From Agrypnia vestita (Eukaryota > Arthropoda > Insecta > Trichoptera > Phryganeidae): DNA of 64,000 bases. The position numbers were made by a program, and so were the translations under genes. Shown in pieces: positions 11,440 through 23,630 of this stretch. The notes below the pieces were generated by a model. The model saw nothing but the letters and a program-made list of their open reading frames with translations, made no database searches and was not told where the DNA came from. Location: NCBI GenBank assembly GCA_016648135.1, contig JADDOH010000148.1, positions 186,001 through 250,000 on the forward strand. Direction: 5' to 3'. Numbering within the stretch: the stretch's first letter is position 1; every line of letters begins with the position of its first letter.

Positions 11440-11510
11440 TTAATAATCGAGATTCAAGAGTATCATAATCCTCATTGACAGACGAAGTATAGTACTAAAC
11501 TGCTTACATT
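11440..11510 (-). repeat. Penelope family-2 3' motif
   Basis: On the minus strand CAATGAGGATTATGATACTC is followed by TTGAATCTCGATTA. Related copies at 20371, 24690 and 44690 read CGATGA..., then GATACTCTCGAAACTCGAGTA. It lies downstream of the GIY-YIG remnant at 11723-11902, where a PLE hammerhead would lie. The core lacks the canonical CTGATGA. Confidence 0.4.
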
Positions 11511-11722
11511 CAAATATAGAAAGATGAAAAAGTACATGGATTATGTAGAAATAAAAATAATAAATTAATTAGATATTTTCAAAAGGAGTGGGAGTTACTG
11601 GTGTAAAGTTGGTTGTAGCAGGAATATTGAGAGGAGAGGGAAATAGTTGGTGAAAGTAATATTGTTTAGCAAATTAATACCCGAGTCGAAATTGCTTTCA
11701 ATTTTTGAACATTACAAATTAT

Positions 11723-11902
11723 TCATTTTATTATCTTAACGGGTGTCGTGATGGAGAAGTTTAATGGTACATCATTATTATCCATGATACGGTTCGCGAA
11801 TTCAGAAAAGTTATTACTAGCTAGACGACGACAATGCTCTTTCAGTTTAATGTTTAGATTTCTAGTAGTTTGACCGATGTTTTTACTATTACAGTCTCTA
11901 CA
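11723..11902 (-). pseudogene. Penelope-like element, GIY-YIG endonuclease C-terminus
   Basis: This is a 59-codon minus-strand frame with its own stop, too short to stand out in an ORF list. It reads CRDCNSKNIGQTTRNLNIKL, then KEHCRRLASNNFSEFANRIM. That is the middle and end of a Penelope GIY-YIG domain: the C-x2-C turn, (Y)IGQT with the usual Tyr replaced by Asn, the arginine of RxLNxRxKEH, and the following helix. The reverse transcriptase and the GVY strand upstream are missing. The family makes a reverse transcriptase fused to this nuclease and nicks DNA for target-primed insertion. This copy is dead. Confidence 0.75.
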
Positions 11903-11909
11903 ATGTTAA

Positions 11910-12300
11910 CAATACAATATTAAAAAAATGTTACTTATTTTTAAATTTCATATAAATTTCACTTTTATTGGACGTATAGTGGATATCAACTGGTTTTCTG
12001 GTGACGTATATAAAAAGGCGAATTGCTTTCCTGCAGAATTTGTCTTGCTATTACTTCCTTCTCTCTGCGGCATCTCTTTCCCATTTAATCACCACCAGAA
12101 CACCTCAACATTAAACCACCATCAAACCACCATAAACCACCATTAAACCACCTCAACATTAAACACCATCTCAGTTTCGACCTTCCCGTTTTCCTTCGTC
12201 TTTGCAAATCACTTTTAGCTTTCTTTGCAGGTCCCAGGTCCCAGGTCCTCTTTGCGACGCAAATGCTCCAGCCAGCGTTCCGGGGGCTAATTTGATTTAA
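11910..12300. other. Spacer with degenerate CCACCATTAAA repeats
   Basis: Short C/A-rich repeats (AACCACCAT and variants) occupy 12095-12165. A plus-strand TATATAAAAAGGC box lies near 12008. No gene is recognised. Confidence 0.4.
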
Positions 12301-12634
12301 TATTTAGTGGTCTAGACCGCAGTCGACCGCCGAAATCAATCTATACAAATTCTTCTTTTTTTAGTCTCAAATCGACTATTTCCGCTCCATACTACGTAAC
12401 ACGTATGCAGGCATATAAATATTTTTGTGTTTTCTAGCGGATATTTATACAAAAAAAATAATACAAAAATTAAATTTTTCAAAAAAAAAACACGCTCTTT
12501 TGAGATTTATTAATTTTCATTATTGAATATACCGCATAGGGGGTGTTTTTATTGATGATAATATTTTTAGAATAGGGAATTATTTTCAATATTATTTTTA
12601 CATAGACGTGACGTCACGATTTCGATCGAGTGGG

Positions 12635-12930
12635 AAATATTATGCAGGGTGTTTTTTATGCAAGAATGTTTGTTTGTAATCACTCGAATTTTTTTATTTA
12701 TTTTAGATTTTCAACATTGATGACGTTTTTTTTTTTGAAAAGGTTTTTTATACAGGGTGTTTTTTATGATGGTAATAATGTAAAGATTTTGAAAATGCGC
12801 TTGGATAGGAAATGTTTGCATGGTGTTTTTTATGCAAGGATGTTTATCTGTGATCACTCAAATTTTTTTTTTGGATTTTCAACATTAAAGACGTATTTTT
12901 TTTGGTATTTTTTTTTATACAGAGTGTTTT
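12635..12930. repeat. Tandem repeat, ~179-bp period
   Basis: The phrase GGTGTTTTTTATGCAAG(A/G)ATG occurs near 12645 and 12822. Each copy is followed by a GATCACTC/AATCACTC motif, a T-run, TTTTCAACATT and GACGT. An extra GTGTTTTTTATG near 12760 and GTGTTTTTTGCGCG near 12925 suggest partial further units. The 133-residue frame across it is an artefact of the T-rich repeat. Confidence 0.6.
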
Positions 12931-12934
12931 TTGC

Positions 12935-14515
12935 GCGTTTTATCGAAATTAGCTTCGCAGGGGGGATTATATTTTATGATTATTTAAGAAAGTGTTTTTT
13001 AGTTTTTGACGTCACATTTTTGGGATTTTGAATAATTTAAGCGTGACGTTAAGTTTTAGCCGTTTGACTATTTGACTATTTTTAGTGCTTTAGGACAGTG
13101 TACAAATTTGCCCCGTTTCATGTATCAACGTGCCCCCCTTTCTCCGCTTTATTACCCACAAACACGCTAACGATGGACTTCCGGTGATTTTTGTTTAATT
13201 TATGCAGCTATGTGGTAGAAATCTTCGATTCAAGGTGCGCATTTTGACAAACAATGGCGCAACTGTAATTCATTATAATTTCGGATTTCAATAGAGAATT
13301 CAATTTGAAACCTGACCTTATTAATGGGATGGTGTGCAATGGCAGGCATCTAATATATTTTAAGAACAATTGAATGAGAAATTTCTATGTAACTCATACC
13401 ACTTACCACACGAAGCTTTCAGAATCTTTTTATCGTAATTTGTGTTTTAGTGTATTAAAAATATTATCTTCACACTTTAGTATGCAAATAAATTCAAATA
13501 ATCCAAACGATGTAGTAAAAAATTACAAAATACTCAAAACTCAACGATTTCTGTCAAAACTAACTGAATCGCGAGGGTACATGTCATATATTTAACCTAT
13601 ACACAAACCGCCCGGTCATTTTTTTTGAATTATTAAAATTATTATGTTCAGTATATATATATTATTCATATTACTAATATCGTTTATCTCTAGGCATTGG
13701 TTTAATAATTATTATTAATTATGTTTCTACCAATTTAGCTATTTTCCCACTAATAATTATAGATGGAGCAATAAATGTAATATCGTATGTTTTATGTTAA
13801 AGCTATAAACAAAATAAATAAATAAATATAACGAAACCGTTGCGGCACTAAATATTTTTTCAATGTACAACTAATAATTTATTTAAAAAATACCACAGTA
13901 AAAGTACGAACATGTACCCAATTAAAAATTCAGTCAAGTCATTTAAATTCGTTATTTACCGTCCCGGCGATAAGGCGACACCCAACTTCGACATCGCCTA
14001 CCGGCAGAATGTATTCAGGGTGTCGCTAAATAAAGCGGTTTGTGTCTCGGCTAACTTTGCGTTTCTAGCATAGTTATAATGAAGGGCTATTATTATTATT
14101 TTCTGATCTCTGTTGATTGTTAGTCAATAGTTTAGCATCGCCACTTGCAAGCGAATTATCTGTCACTTTTAACTTGTACTTTTAATACGACGATTTGCTT
14201 TAACGTGATTAAAAAAAATCAATGTGTGACAGTGTAATTATTATAAATGGTTTAATTCACGACCGTGAATAATGAATAATTAACCTGTTTATTCGATACT
14301 CGCAAAAAAATATTTAAGTCGGTCTCAGCATCCTTGGGCCGAAATTCGCGGACAGCGTGAGGTGTCACGTGATGCATGTATGTACCTACCGAATGAATAA
14401 TCGTAATAGGTACGGTAAATAATTCAAAACTTGGAGTCACTTGGACTCCCAGGTCAAGGTTCATCGATTGAAAAATTGCATAATTTTGACCATTATGCCG
14501 TTATGCCATTTTACC
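12935..14515. other. No gene recognised
   Basis: AT-rich, with an (AAAT)n-type tail at about 13815-13835 that may be a LINE 3' end. GCGACACCC/GGGTGTCGC motifs near 13977 and 14018 are inverted to each other and may be MITE ends; I could not define the element. Confidence 0.35.
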
Positions 14516-14524
14516 ATATTCTTT

Positions 14525-15299
14525 TTCTTCATTAACCTTTTTCCCTCCGCTGCTGGACGTAGGCCTCTTCCATTTTCTTCCACTCATCTCTGTTTCTCCC
14601 CCTTCGCATCCAGGCTTTTCCTGCTTGCTGGACTATGTCGTCAGACCACCTTTTGGGAGGTCTTCCGACGCTTCTATTTTTCGTCCAGGGCCTCCAATGT
14701 AGGATTCTGGGTGCCTATCTAGTGTCCTCCTGTCGAGCCATATGTCCAGTCCACTGCCATTTTTGTTTCGCAATACGGTCCATAATATCGGCAACTTTTG
14801 TTCGGCGTCTTATTTCTTCATTTCTGATTTTATCTCGAAGGCTTACGCCGAGCATCTGCCTTTTCATGGCCCGCTGTGTACATTTTAATTTGTGTATGTT
14901 TTTTTCTTTTAGTGTTGCTGTTTCTAGACCATATGTCAACATCGTTGGGATACATGTATCGAACATTTTTCTTTTCAGGCATACTGGGATTTCTTTATTT
15001 TCAAACAAGTGTTTCAATTTACCAAATGCTGCCCAGCCCAGACCTACTCTTATTGGTAGTTCTGCTCTTTGGTTTTCTTTTCCCAGCTTTATCTTATGAC
15101 CAAGGTACACATATTCGTCAACTGTTTCTATTTTCCAATTGTTTATTGTGAATTTGTGTTTGGATGTGGTTAAAATTTTGTTTTTTGTATGTTCATTTCC
15201 AAACCTGTTACTTTGGGATGCTTCTTGCAATTCTCTGGTCCTAGATTCCAATAGATATAGATATAGATTGGAATCTATATATGGCGTGATGGTGTGCAA
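14525..15299 (-). pseudogene. RTE-type LINE, C-terminal part of endonuclease-reverse transcriptase
   Basis: A 194-residue minus frame (14715-15299) starts within the post-RT region and includes EYVYLGHKIKLGKENQ, GLGWAAFGKLK, TYGLETATL, MKRQMLGVSLRDKIRNEEIR and KQKWQWTGHMARQ. The rest follows in a shifted frame down to about 14530 with WRPWTKNRSVGRPPKRWSDD-like and EAYVQQR-like ends. This is the C-terminus of the insect RTE-type endonuclease-reverse transcriptase. The endonuclease, the palm and the YADD box are missing (5' truncation), and at least one frameshift lies near 14715. Related 3' fragments are at 1, 22045, 27810 and 47395. Confidence 0.8.
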
Positions 15300-16585
15300 A
15301 TAAGTTAGTAGAACTTAAGTCATGAGCGATGCAACCTTTTGTCCTCACGTCCGTTGTTTACTTTACCGGCTCGTTATTGGTCGAGGTGGGAGAGGGGAGA
15401 GGCCGGTTCAAGGTCAGGGCCATGTAAGCACTATTTACGTCCCGCATTTTGATGGGTGCCGCCAGGAATGCTGCCATTAAAAAAAATCTAAGCGAAAATT
15501 TTTCATTTCTACCATGCATGATGATATTAGATTGAAAATTGGTATTGTTTGGATATCCAAACTGTTGGCTAAAAGTCATTTTATTTAAGGCGATATCTTA
15601 TAGCTTCTCTTGTATTTTAAATCACATTTTTGTATGGAAAAGTATGAAATAATAATTTATTAATGAGGTTCCGAATATCTTAAATACATATATCTTTCTT
15701 AAAAGACATGAACTAAGTTATTTAATCAATTAATAAACTATCAAACCAAATACGTTTCAAAAATTAAGAAAATTGCTAAATTTTGTGGCCATCACAGCGA
15801 AGACGCATACTTCCAAAATTCAACGCTTCCGATTTTGTATATATGTTGCGTGTCTGGTGGATGGTGGATCAAGCGTGTGGATGTTGTAACTTTGATATAT
15901 TTTGGCATATACCTTCGAAACATTCCAATAAATACTCAATATTTTTTTACATTAACTACCAACAATAACTACCCTTAATGATTTACATTCTCAAATTTTA
16001 TGTAATTTATGTGATTATTTTTAAATATTTATTCAAAGTTTTCATACAATATACATAGCGGCACACTACCGTTATCTGTGAAAATAAATAAAAACATAAT
16101 TGACCAAACACATTTCTAAATAAAAATGCGTGTGTAGATATGCGGCTAGTCGGCAAAATTCAATAATAAATAAATGCACGTACATTGTCTTTACTTGTAT
16201 TTACTAATTAATAAATATATAGTTATTAGCTTTTTTAATTTTGATGTTAGTTTCTGTTGCAGCTCAATTGATATTTTTAATTGTGAGATATCAAATGTTA
16301 CACATCATATGCGACTACTGTAAGGCTCGCTCGTTTTTTTTAGTGTTGTTCACTTAGTATTCTGTTCGTGTCGTTAAAATTAAAACAAAATAAAAACGGC
16401 AATTAGGTACCGATTTATTTCTCTTTACAAGACTATTGCAAATGACCGTGTCAAGAGTGAGCTGGTCCGATAGAGCCATGTATTATGTACTATCAAATCT
16501 ACTACAATTCGATTTACGAGTTGGCCTTCAAGGTGTAGTGAAACAGAAGAAAGCCTTACACACCATGGATAGGTTTCGTCATCAA
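15300..16585. other. No gene recognised
   Basis: A somewhat GC-richer patch lies at 15335-15470, without a recognisable frame. The remainder is AT-rich spacer. Confidence 0.35.
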
Positions 16586-16597
16586 CAACACATTAGC

Positions 16598-16652
16598 TTC
16601 TAGAAAACCTTCTAGAAGAACGGAAAATAATACATCGTTGAGCGCTATAAAA
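16598..16652 (+). promoter_or_regulatory. Heat-shock-element and TATA module
   Basis: Two TTCTAGAA units (TTC 16598, GAA 16603; TTC 16610, GAA 16615) are followed 29 bases on by TATAAAA (16646-16652). This matches heat-shock-factor site geometry (nTTCnnGAAn) upstream of a TATA box. No recognisable coding region follows, so it may belong to a decayed LTR or be fortuitous. Confidence 0.4.
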
Positions 16653-17029
16653 TTGAATACTTTGGAGTTGTATTTCGTGCATCTAAATGAGTTTTTCATA
16701 AAATTAGAGCGAGAAACATCTACATGAAATAGAGCATGATATGTCGTGCCATGACGGCAGGGTATACGATAATTAATCATGTACGGCAAACCTGGGCAAT
16801 CCGCAATCGCCTTTATTATTTTAAATAAAAATAGAATATCGTAAATTTCTGCTGCCTATTTCTCGTAATGCGGATGTGTTAAGTTATAATTGCTAACCCG
16901 ACAGGGATTTTACAAACAGGGCTCATTTCGTATCTAAAAGTTGGTCGCGAACGCGAAATTCAATAGCCTAAAATATTTGTCGTGCTTTCGAATTTGGAAG
17001 ACGGTTCGTTCTTTTTCTATTTCCACGTC

Positions 17030-17330
17030 ACGCCTAGATTGGTCGGCTGTGGAAGCCGCGGCCAATCCGCCCCAAGGTCGGCCGGTCTTCCAACATGGCG
17101 GGAGATCGTGAGCGGCCGCCGTCTCGCTCCTCGCCGGGGGCTAATTCGGGAAAAAATACCAACCGCTGTTATTGAAACCTTATCACGAGATCGGGCGATT
17201 ACACCGAGTGACACGTGACCCCGCAGATGACAAACGTACCTACCGAGAATCCGCTCCAAGTCCGAAAGCTTTCGACGATTGGGCGACTGCCACCACAGAG
17301 GGCGTGCATATCGTACAATCAAAAAATCTG
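17030..17330. promoter_or_regulatory. CpG-rich island
   Basis: A GC- and CpG-rich block stands out from AT-rich flanks. It includes CCAACATGGCGGGAGATCG near 17090, close to the YY1/Pho consensus (ATGGCGG). Overlapping short frames on both strands (78, 101, 78 and 71 residues) show no known domain. It may be an alternative promoter, an unrecognised exon, or the 5' UTR of an element. Confidence 0.35.
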
Positions 17331-17334
17331 CGCT

Positions 17335-18480
17335 CAGTCACTGCAAACGCATATTTCGGCGTTTTTTTTATTATTCATTTATATCAGAATGTATACTCCA
17401 AACTGTAATTTTTTTAGGGCAATGCCTTAGGTAGAATCTTTGTTATTATATAAAAGTAATAAACTTAACGTTATTTACAATAATTAATAATATATAAGCA
17501 TTAATTGACAGGCCGTGGCCAAAACAATCGTTTTTAGTGTCCTAGGCGGCGCAAAGTTTTAGTGAATTTTATACTTCATTATCTAGAATCCGTATAAGGA
17601 AATTAAGAAATATTCAATATTAATAATGTTATAATGTTTTAAATTTCCAAGAAATTTTTACATTTTTCTTGATTTTAAAACGCTTTTTTATATAAAGAGA
17701 TGATTTTTAACATTAGAAAATTATTTTTATTAATTATATTATACTATTTTTAGAAAACATTCAGACAAATATTATATTTTATAACAGAATTATCAATGGA
17801 CACAACACTTTTAAATTCTTAAAAAAATAACATGAAATAAATACCTTTTTGATTGAAAATAAGATCACAAAATTCAATCATATTATGAAGTTGTATATGA
17901 TATCAATAGGTAACATGAAAAAAAATTATCAATTTTTAAAAGAAAGCTAAATAAATATGTTATGCTAACATTTGAATGAAATTTATATTAATTTTATGCA
18001 ATTCTGTTTGTATTAAGAAATATAAATTCTTGTATTACTTAAAGAATAAATAAAAAAATATAACATATTTTCGTAGAAATATTATGTAACTTTTAAATGA
18101 ATGGTGTAGATGACCTACTTAAGATTTATTTCTCTTCGATTGCATGCTCTCTGCTCTTCCGGTAAAGCTATCTATTAAGTCGATAATTCTGTAGCTAAGG
18201 CGCCACTCCTTAATACTCTTTAATGTTATATTTTAAGATCTCTAACATTATTTTTGATAATTAAGAACAATTTGGGTTTGTCACTAGTTATTACACTGGT
18301 CGAAATTATTTACTTTATATTTGTCTAATCTTTAGAAATTTAAGTGAGCTAGTTAATCTAATTCAAACAAAAATTGAAAAAATCTGACTGCCTTCTAATG
18401 TTAAGAACATGAATTAGAAGCTAAACAATAACTTTAAGGATAGTATCACGGTATTGAAGTAAGCAGATATATCAATTAGT
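17335..18480. other. No gene recognised
   Basis: AT-rich intron-like sequence with no element ends found. Confidence 0.45.
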
Positions 18481-18482
18481 TA

Positions 18483-18729
18483 CTAGCTGTACACCCGTGA
18501 AAAATCACTGAACATGAAATGGTTCGCGTCTTTGCTAAGCCCTAATATATATAGTATATTTTTGACGGTCCCGGGAGAGGAGGTAGTAGCAATTTCGCTA
18601 GGATGCTGCTGGCATTTGAGCGTCCGACAGCTGTGTAATTTCGTTTCTTTAGCCATGAATTTGAACGAAATTACAAACGTTATAGGAAGTTACAGACAGA
18701 TAGACAGACAACGAAATTATTGTGTTTGA
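18483..18729 (-). mobile_element. Short nonautonomous Helitron H2
   Basis: On the minus strand the element starts A|TCAAACACAATAATTTCG and ends with a GTGA-TTTT-TCAC hairpin, then GGGTGTACAGCTAG before T. Its length (247 bp) and both ends match H1 at 5483-5727, as does the right-hand GACGCGAACCA block. The middle, with CAGCTGTCGGACGCTCAAAT and CCTCTCCCGGGACC, is unrelated to the tRNA-like middle of H1. Confidence 0.65.
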
Positions 18730-18734
18730 TTAAA

Positions 18735-20005
18735 TACTACACCATGACGTAGGCAGATAAAAATAAATCAAATTTATATTTGTTTATTCAAGGGGAAAAT
18801 TCTAATAGCGTTCAATTCAATTTTAGAATTTATTTTTAAATTTTAGTTAGCATTTTGTGCAAAACTGAAGCAAATTATGTAGAATTCAGCAATTAGAGAG
18901 CATATTTGGATCAAGAGAAATGGTGATTATGTAAAAAAAAAATTACATTTTAAATTGATTTTGCAATACTTTTTTTATTGTGAGAAAAGTCCAACATTTT
19001 TAACAGGTTACATACACGTATAGCTAGTTATATATAATGTTCATCACGTTAAGTTTACGAACTGCACAGTGTTGTATAATAGCGGTCAAGACATGATTGT
19101 TACGATGAGTCAAATATATTAAATTTTCTCACTTTTAAAAAATGCATTTGACAAAATTTGAAAATAACCTCTTATTTAAATTATTACAACGCACTCCTCT
19201 TTGTATTATCAGATTTCTCTAACGTTGTTACGGAGTCATATATTTTTGATAATACAAATAGTTTTCTTGTCGCCGTTTTCAGTGATACTAAATGCTTAGT
19301 TGCCAGAATCATATCCACGCCGATCGATCATCAAATGACAGCCACCTACGGCGTGTGATAGCCGCTTTAGTTTGTTCGATCAGTGCACATAATCTTATAT
19401 GGGGTGGTCGCGCAATAAATCAAAAAAAGTCAGTGGTAAGTTTTCGTGACATGAAACCGAAATCGTATCCATCATTTCAAATGGACCCGTTGATTTTCTC
19501 AATGATTAAACTGAGATGTCTTGTTGGTCCCGTCCGTGGACCGAAGATTTGCCGATTTCAATTACAGATGTGTCAATCCGCGATGAAGAAGATCGAAGAT
19601 GAATCGTTTGTTCGAATAATATCCTGTGCCGTTTCATTTTTCGTATTATTCAATAAATAAAATCTATCAAGACCGCCATAAACCTTTGTAATATTACGGA
19701 TAAACTTGCGAGGTGGCATATTTCCTCTCACGCGTGCGCTCGTGGGCACACACACACATTTGTAAACATATATTTTTACTACCTGAATCCAACCGACATA
19801 AACACTTACTTCTGTGAAATTAGGGTTTCTTGTTATTGGCAGAGGCCATTATATCACTGATTTATATGATAATCAATGACAAGCTATAAACGAAAAATAA
19901 AATAAAATCAAGATATTCATAAATTGTTTTTATGAGGACTCAACCGAAATGAAATGTCGCGACAGCGTGATTTCAATGCGTGATATATAATTCCCTTTGT
20001 ATCAT
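18735..20005. other. No gene recognised
   Basis: A 122-residue plus frame at 19292-19660 has no recognisable domain. A good donor-like CAGTG|GTAAGT lies near 19434, so a noncoding exon is possible but unsupported. Confidence 0.35.
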
Positions 20006-20007
20006 AA

Positions 20008-20250
20008 TGTGGGGTATAAAAGCAAAGGCAGCAATATCCAAAAAAAATAGTCATCGAGGATAACTAATTTATAATGCACTGAATTCGAGATTTTATAGGA
20101 AAAATAGCATATAAATTTATAGGAAACATGATTTTAGAATATACAGATATATATAATCTAGAATTCATTACATTTAAAATTAGTAATCCTCGGTGACTGC
20201 ATTCAAAACATTTTTTTTTTTTGATTTATATTTGCTTTCATACCCCACAT
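20008..20250. mobile_element. Palindromic MITE (family G)
   Basis: The left end ATGTGGGGTATAAAAGCAAA and right end TTTGCTTTCATACCCCACAT are inverted repeats. Inversion continues inward (GAATTCGAGATTTTATAGG against a TCTAGAATTC region). A related element lies at 51281-51519. Confidence 0.7.
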
Positions 20251-20370
20251 ATTATCTTATACTAAATGCAGAAAGAACATAGGGCGTCCGCGAAAGACCT
20301 GGTATGACAAGCAAATATTGGGGATGACCCTGTTATAACCTCGGTAAAAAGTTTAATTCTTCAATTTATT

Positions 20371-20480
20371 GTCGATGAAAGATTCTGATACTCTCGAAAC
20401 TCGAGTATTAAAATATATAATTATACATAAACTCACAGATAACATAATTTATGGTTTTCACTCAATTTAATGAAGTAAGT
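20371..20480 (+). repeat. Penelope family-2 3' motif
   Basis: GTCGATGAAAGATTCTGATA is followed by CTCTCGAAACTCGAGTA and then an AT-rich tail with AAACTCACAGATAACATAA. The GAGA/TCTC stem and CTCGAAAC recall a hammerhead stem II and GAAA, but the CUGAUGA core is CGATGA. It matches 44715-44815. Confidence 0.4.
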
Positions 20481-20484
20481 AAGA

Positions 20485-21086
20485 TATGTAAACTTGGTGG
20501 TTTTTCTCTCAGACAGTATTGTTCGAGGTCATGACAGTGGGCAGATAGATAATTTGGTTGATTCACGATGTCTGGCATATCGCTATATAAGTGGTTTCTT
20601 GGTAAGGGCTATAAAATTAAACGCTAGATGTCACTGTGCATGCATCAGCGAAACTTTCGATGAGTTGTCTGATAACATCGGCAATTTGCTGCTGTAAAAT
20701 AGTTTTTTATTGCTCTAAATGACGGTCCTGTTTTCTCATAACGGTTTGATAATAAATTACTCGTATCGCCAAAAACGTTTACAACTGCACGACTGAAATC
20801 TATTCTAGATCCAGACGATCTTCATAACCGTACAAGGACATCGTAAGATGTGAGATGAGGTCATCTTGTCTTGTCTGATTAGATAACTTATAAATATTAT
20901 TATACGCCCGAACACTACAGCCAATATAATTAATAACCGGTTGAATTTATTTCCGGTGTCTTCTTATTATATTTACCTTATTACATTTACAATTACAGCG
21001 CATCTCCCTGAGAGTACCCGGAAGATCCACTAGATCGGTCGAGACCTTGTGCCTTTCACATGGTAATACCAACTCCCGGCATAAAC

Positions 21087-21129
<43 letters not shown>

Positions 21130-22040
21130 TCGTCTAATTTGTTCAAAACTATATTTGGTGATTTGGATCTTTTTTCTTACCTCTTTTCTCTTTTTTTTTC
21201 TAATTCATCTTTCTTTTGTCCAGACCTCGTATATGTAGATGCAGATGTATTGATCAGATATCTTTAGGTCATATTTCTTTTGCTCTTCTTTTTCTTCTCG
21301 TCTCTTCCCCTTTTTACTAAGTAAATCTGTCATTTCCTTCCCATTCCTGATTCCCCTTTTACCTTTAATTCTTTGACTCTTATGGTTTGTTCTTAACTTA
21401 AACTTTAAATATTTTTTTATAACTTAAGTTATTGTTGCTATACGTTAATACATAACATGTTAATTCTGTGGAAACTTATAAGATGTTCTGTATAATATTT
21501 AATATTCATGTTTAATTAGATTTTTATTTGTACCTACTGTTAGTTTCCCGTAAATAAATAAATAAGTAATACATTTTTTTTAAATAATTGAAAATTAAAA
21601 AATAAAGAATATAACATTATACGCGATAAATGTTTAAAGCAATGTCTAAAATTAAAGAGATAGAAATAAACGTGACAAATGCACATAGTTAAACCAAGCA
21701 TTGAATATATATATATTATAGAATACGGATAAAGTCACGTAATTATCAATTCTTACTATGCACAGCGTATTTCATTATTCATAGAAACCACGTGTTTCTA
21801 GTGCTGACTGGTTAACGAGTACCTTCGCTAATTATTTCATTGTTCTTCACCTTGGTCGACTGACGTAGCAATAATGTTTTCATTCATAATACGTGATCGA
21901 GCGCTGGCTTGCTTGCTGGCTTCATCGCCGTGTTGTTGACAGAGTCGTCAATTTATCGTAAACATCACGCATACGACTGTGATAACTCAATTATTACAAT
22001 TTATTTGATAAAGAACATAATAAACTAACATTTAATTCGT
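20485..22040. other. No gene; (TA)n tract at 21089-21126
   Basis: Contains a ~38-bp (TA)n microsatellite, pyrimidine-rich sequence to 21330, and an (AAAT)n-like tail near 21550 that could be a LINE 3' terminus. No gene is recognised. Confidence 0.4.
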
Positions 22041-22044
22041 GCTT

Positions 22045-23100
22045 TTTTTCAGCCTTTATCTCTTCACTGCTGGATACAGGCCTCTTCCATACCTAGGGTT
22101 GCCAACCGTACTCTAAAATAGAGTATTGTACTCTATATCATGTAGGCGGACTCTATAATCTATAACACTAATGGAGGACGCTAAAATACTCTTTTTTACA
22201 CAACGTTTACTATACTAGTGCCAGTCACGCATATATGATGCATACCTATTATCGTAACCAAAAAAGTCGACTATTTACTTTTAATATGCTGGTATTCCCA
22301 AGTTGCGAATCCCTACTCCCCAAGCCACACTCGGACGTTTCTGAACCTAGCCACTAATGTCAATCTGTGATGTCAATGTCACAAGTTGTTTTGAGATAAC
22401 GTTTATTTTGTCGCAAGAAAAAGTGAACTAAGAGTTAGAATGTTTGGAGTCGTACAATTCTTTTATAATTGTTATGTGCGGCAAAAAGTAGCAAAAAATA
22501 TCAAATCAAAAAATTCAAAATAAACGATACTCTATTTTATAAGTCCGTACTCTTTATTTACCTCCTTTGAAATCAGATATACTCTATTTCAGACTATTTC
22601 TTATAATAAAAGTTGGCACCTCTAACCACACCCTTCAATTCTTCGCTGTTGTTTGCTTCTTGTAGCCATTTCTTCCCCCACATAGCGGCTACATCGTCGG
22701 CCCTTCTCTTTCAAAGTCTTCCGACGCTTATTTTATTCTTCGCTACACGGTGTGATGTTCACTACTCTACATCGGCGCCTAATTTCGTCATCCCTTATTA
22801 TTTCTCTTAGGCTTATTCAAAGGGTAGATCTCTCCATGGATCGTTGGGTGCGTTTGAGCTTCTGTACATTTTTCTTTGTAACGGTCATCGTCTCCACTCC
22901 CAATGCATACGTCATCATTGGCAGTGTGCACGATTCGAAAGGCTTTTCTTTTTAAACTAATTGGGATCTTTTTTTTTCAAAAATGTGTTTAAATTTGCCA
23001 AAAGCAACCCAGCTCATTCCTATTCGTCTTGGCAATTCCGATGTTTGATTTTCTTTGTCTATTTTATCTTGTGTCCCAGATACATCTGTGGGCGAAAAAA
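22045..23100 (-). pseudogene. RTE-type LINE 3' fragment, interrupted by a hAT MITE
   Basis: Pieces at 22045-22094 and 22634-23100 are collinear with the LINE at 14.5-15.3 kb: CTGCTGGATACAGGCCTCTT, then the CACACCCTTCAATTC junction, a CTTCCGACGCTTATTTT-like stretch, and GCCAAAAGCAACCCAGCTC at the far end. On the minus strand these encode decayed RxGRPPxRW, LG(V/I)SLRD and GWAAFGK motifs. Stops and frameshifts abound. The interruption at 22095-22625 removes no LINE bases except for an 8-bp duplication. Confidence 0.65.
22095..22625. mobile_element. hAT-type MITE inserted in a LINE
   Basis: The 531-bp insert has ends AGGGTTGCCAACC and, reversed from the right, TTAGAGGTGCCAACTTTT, i.e. imperfect TIRs of the hAT type. 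It is flanked by 8-bp copies of the target, CCATACCT (22087-22094) and CCACACCC (22626-22633), differing by two transitions. The interior has repeats of GTACTCTA/TAGAGTA. It encodes no transposase. Joining the flanks restores a continuous LINE sequence. Confidence 0.75.
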
Positions 23101-23335
23101 CAACCTAATTAGTCAATAAAATCGAGTTTTGAGTTAAGTATACAGAGTTGTTCTTTAGATACATATGTAGCGAGGAAAAATTAGATTATTTGATAAAGGA
23201 CAAATGACATGATTAATTATTAACTGTTCGAAGAATATTTTTCCTTATTCTGTATGAAGGCTTGAACTTTGTGGTGACATTATTATTAAAATAAAACACA
23301 AATTACTTTGTTTTCACCACTATATTAGATTAAAA

Positions 23336-23376
23336 AATCTACATGTTTCGAGAACAATGTTCTCTTCATCAGGATT
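23336..23376 (-). ncRNA. Hammerhead ribozyme-like motif, left arm
   Basis: This is the exact reverse complement of the motif at 23631-23671: stem I AATC/GATT, core CTGATGA, stem II GAGAAC-ATT-GTTCTC, GAA, a 2-bp stem III in ACATGT, and A before stem I. One extra A lies between the core and stem II. Confidence 0.65.
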
Positions 23377-23630
23377 ATTGTGTACTAATCTTAAAAGTTG
23401 AAACAAGCAAACATGTTACGGTGAAGGAAAAATGTTAATATTAAGTCTAATATAATAAATACACAGACGAAATTTTTGCATAATCCTATTTTGAATATTT
23501 TTCCACTTAACATTCCAAATGACCCATAATAATCAACACCTCGAACCCCCCCCGCCCCACACCAACCCCCTCAACCACTCCTTCACCGTAACATGTTTGC
23601 TTGTTTCAACTTTTAAGATTAGTACACAAT

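Noticed and set aside
12630..13031. 133-codon frame rich in Phe
   Set aside because: A translation of the T-rich tandem repeat; low complexity and no family match.
14635..15099. 154-codon plus-strand frame
   Set aside because: It is antisense to the RTE LINE coding region at 14525-15299 and shows no domain of its own.
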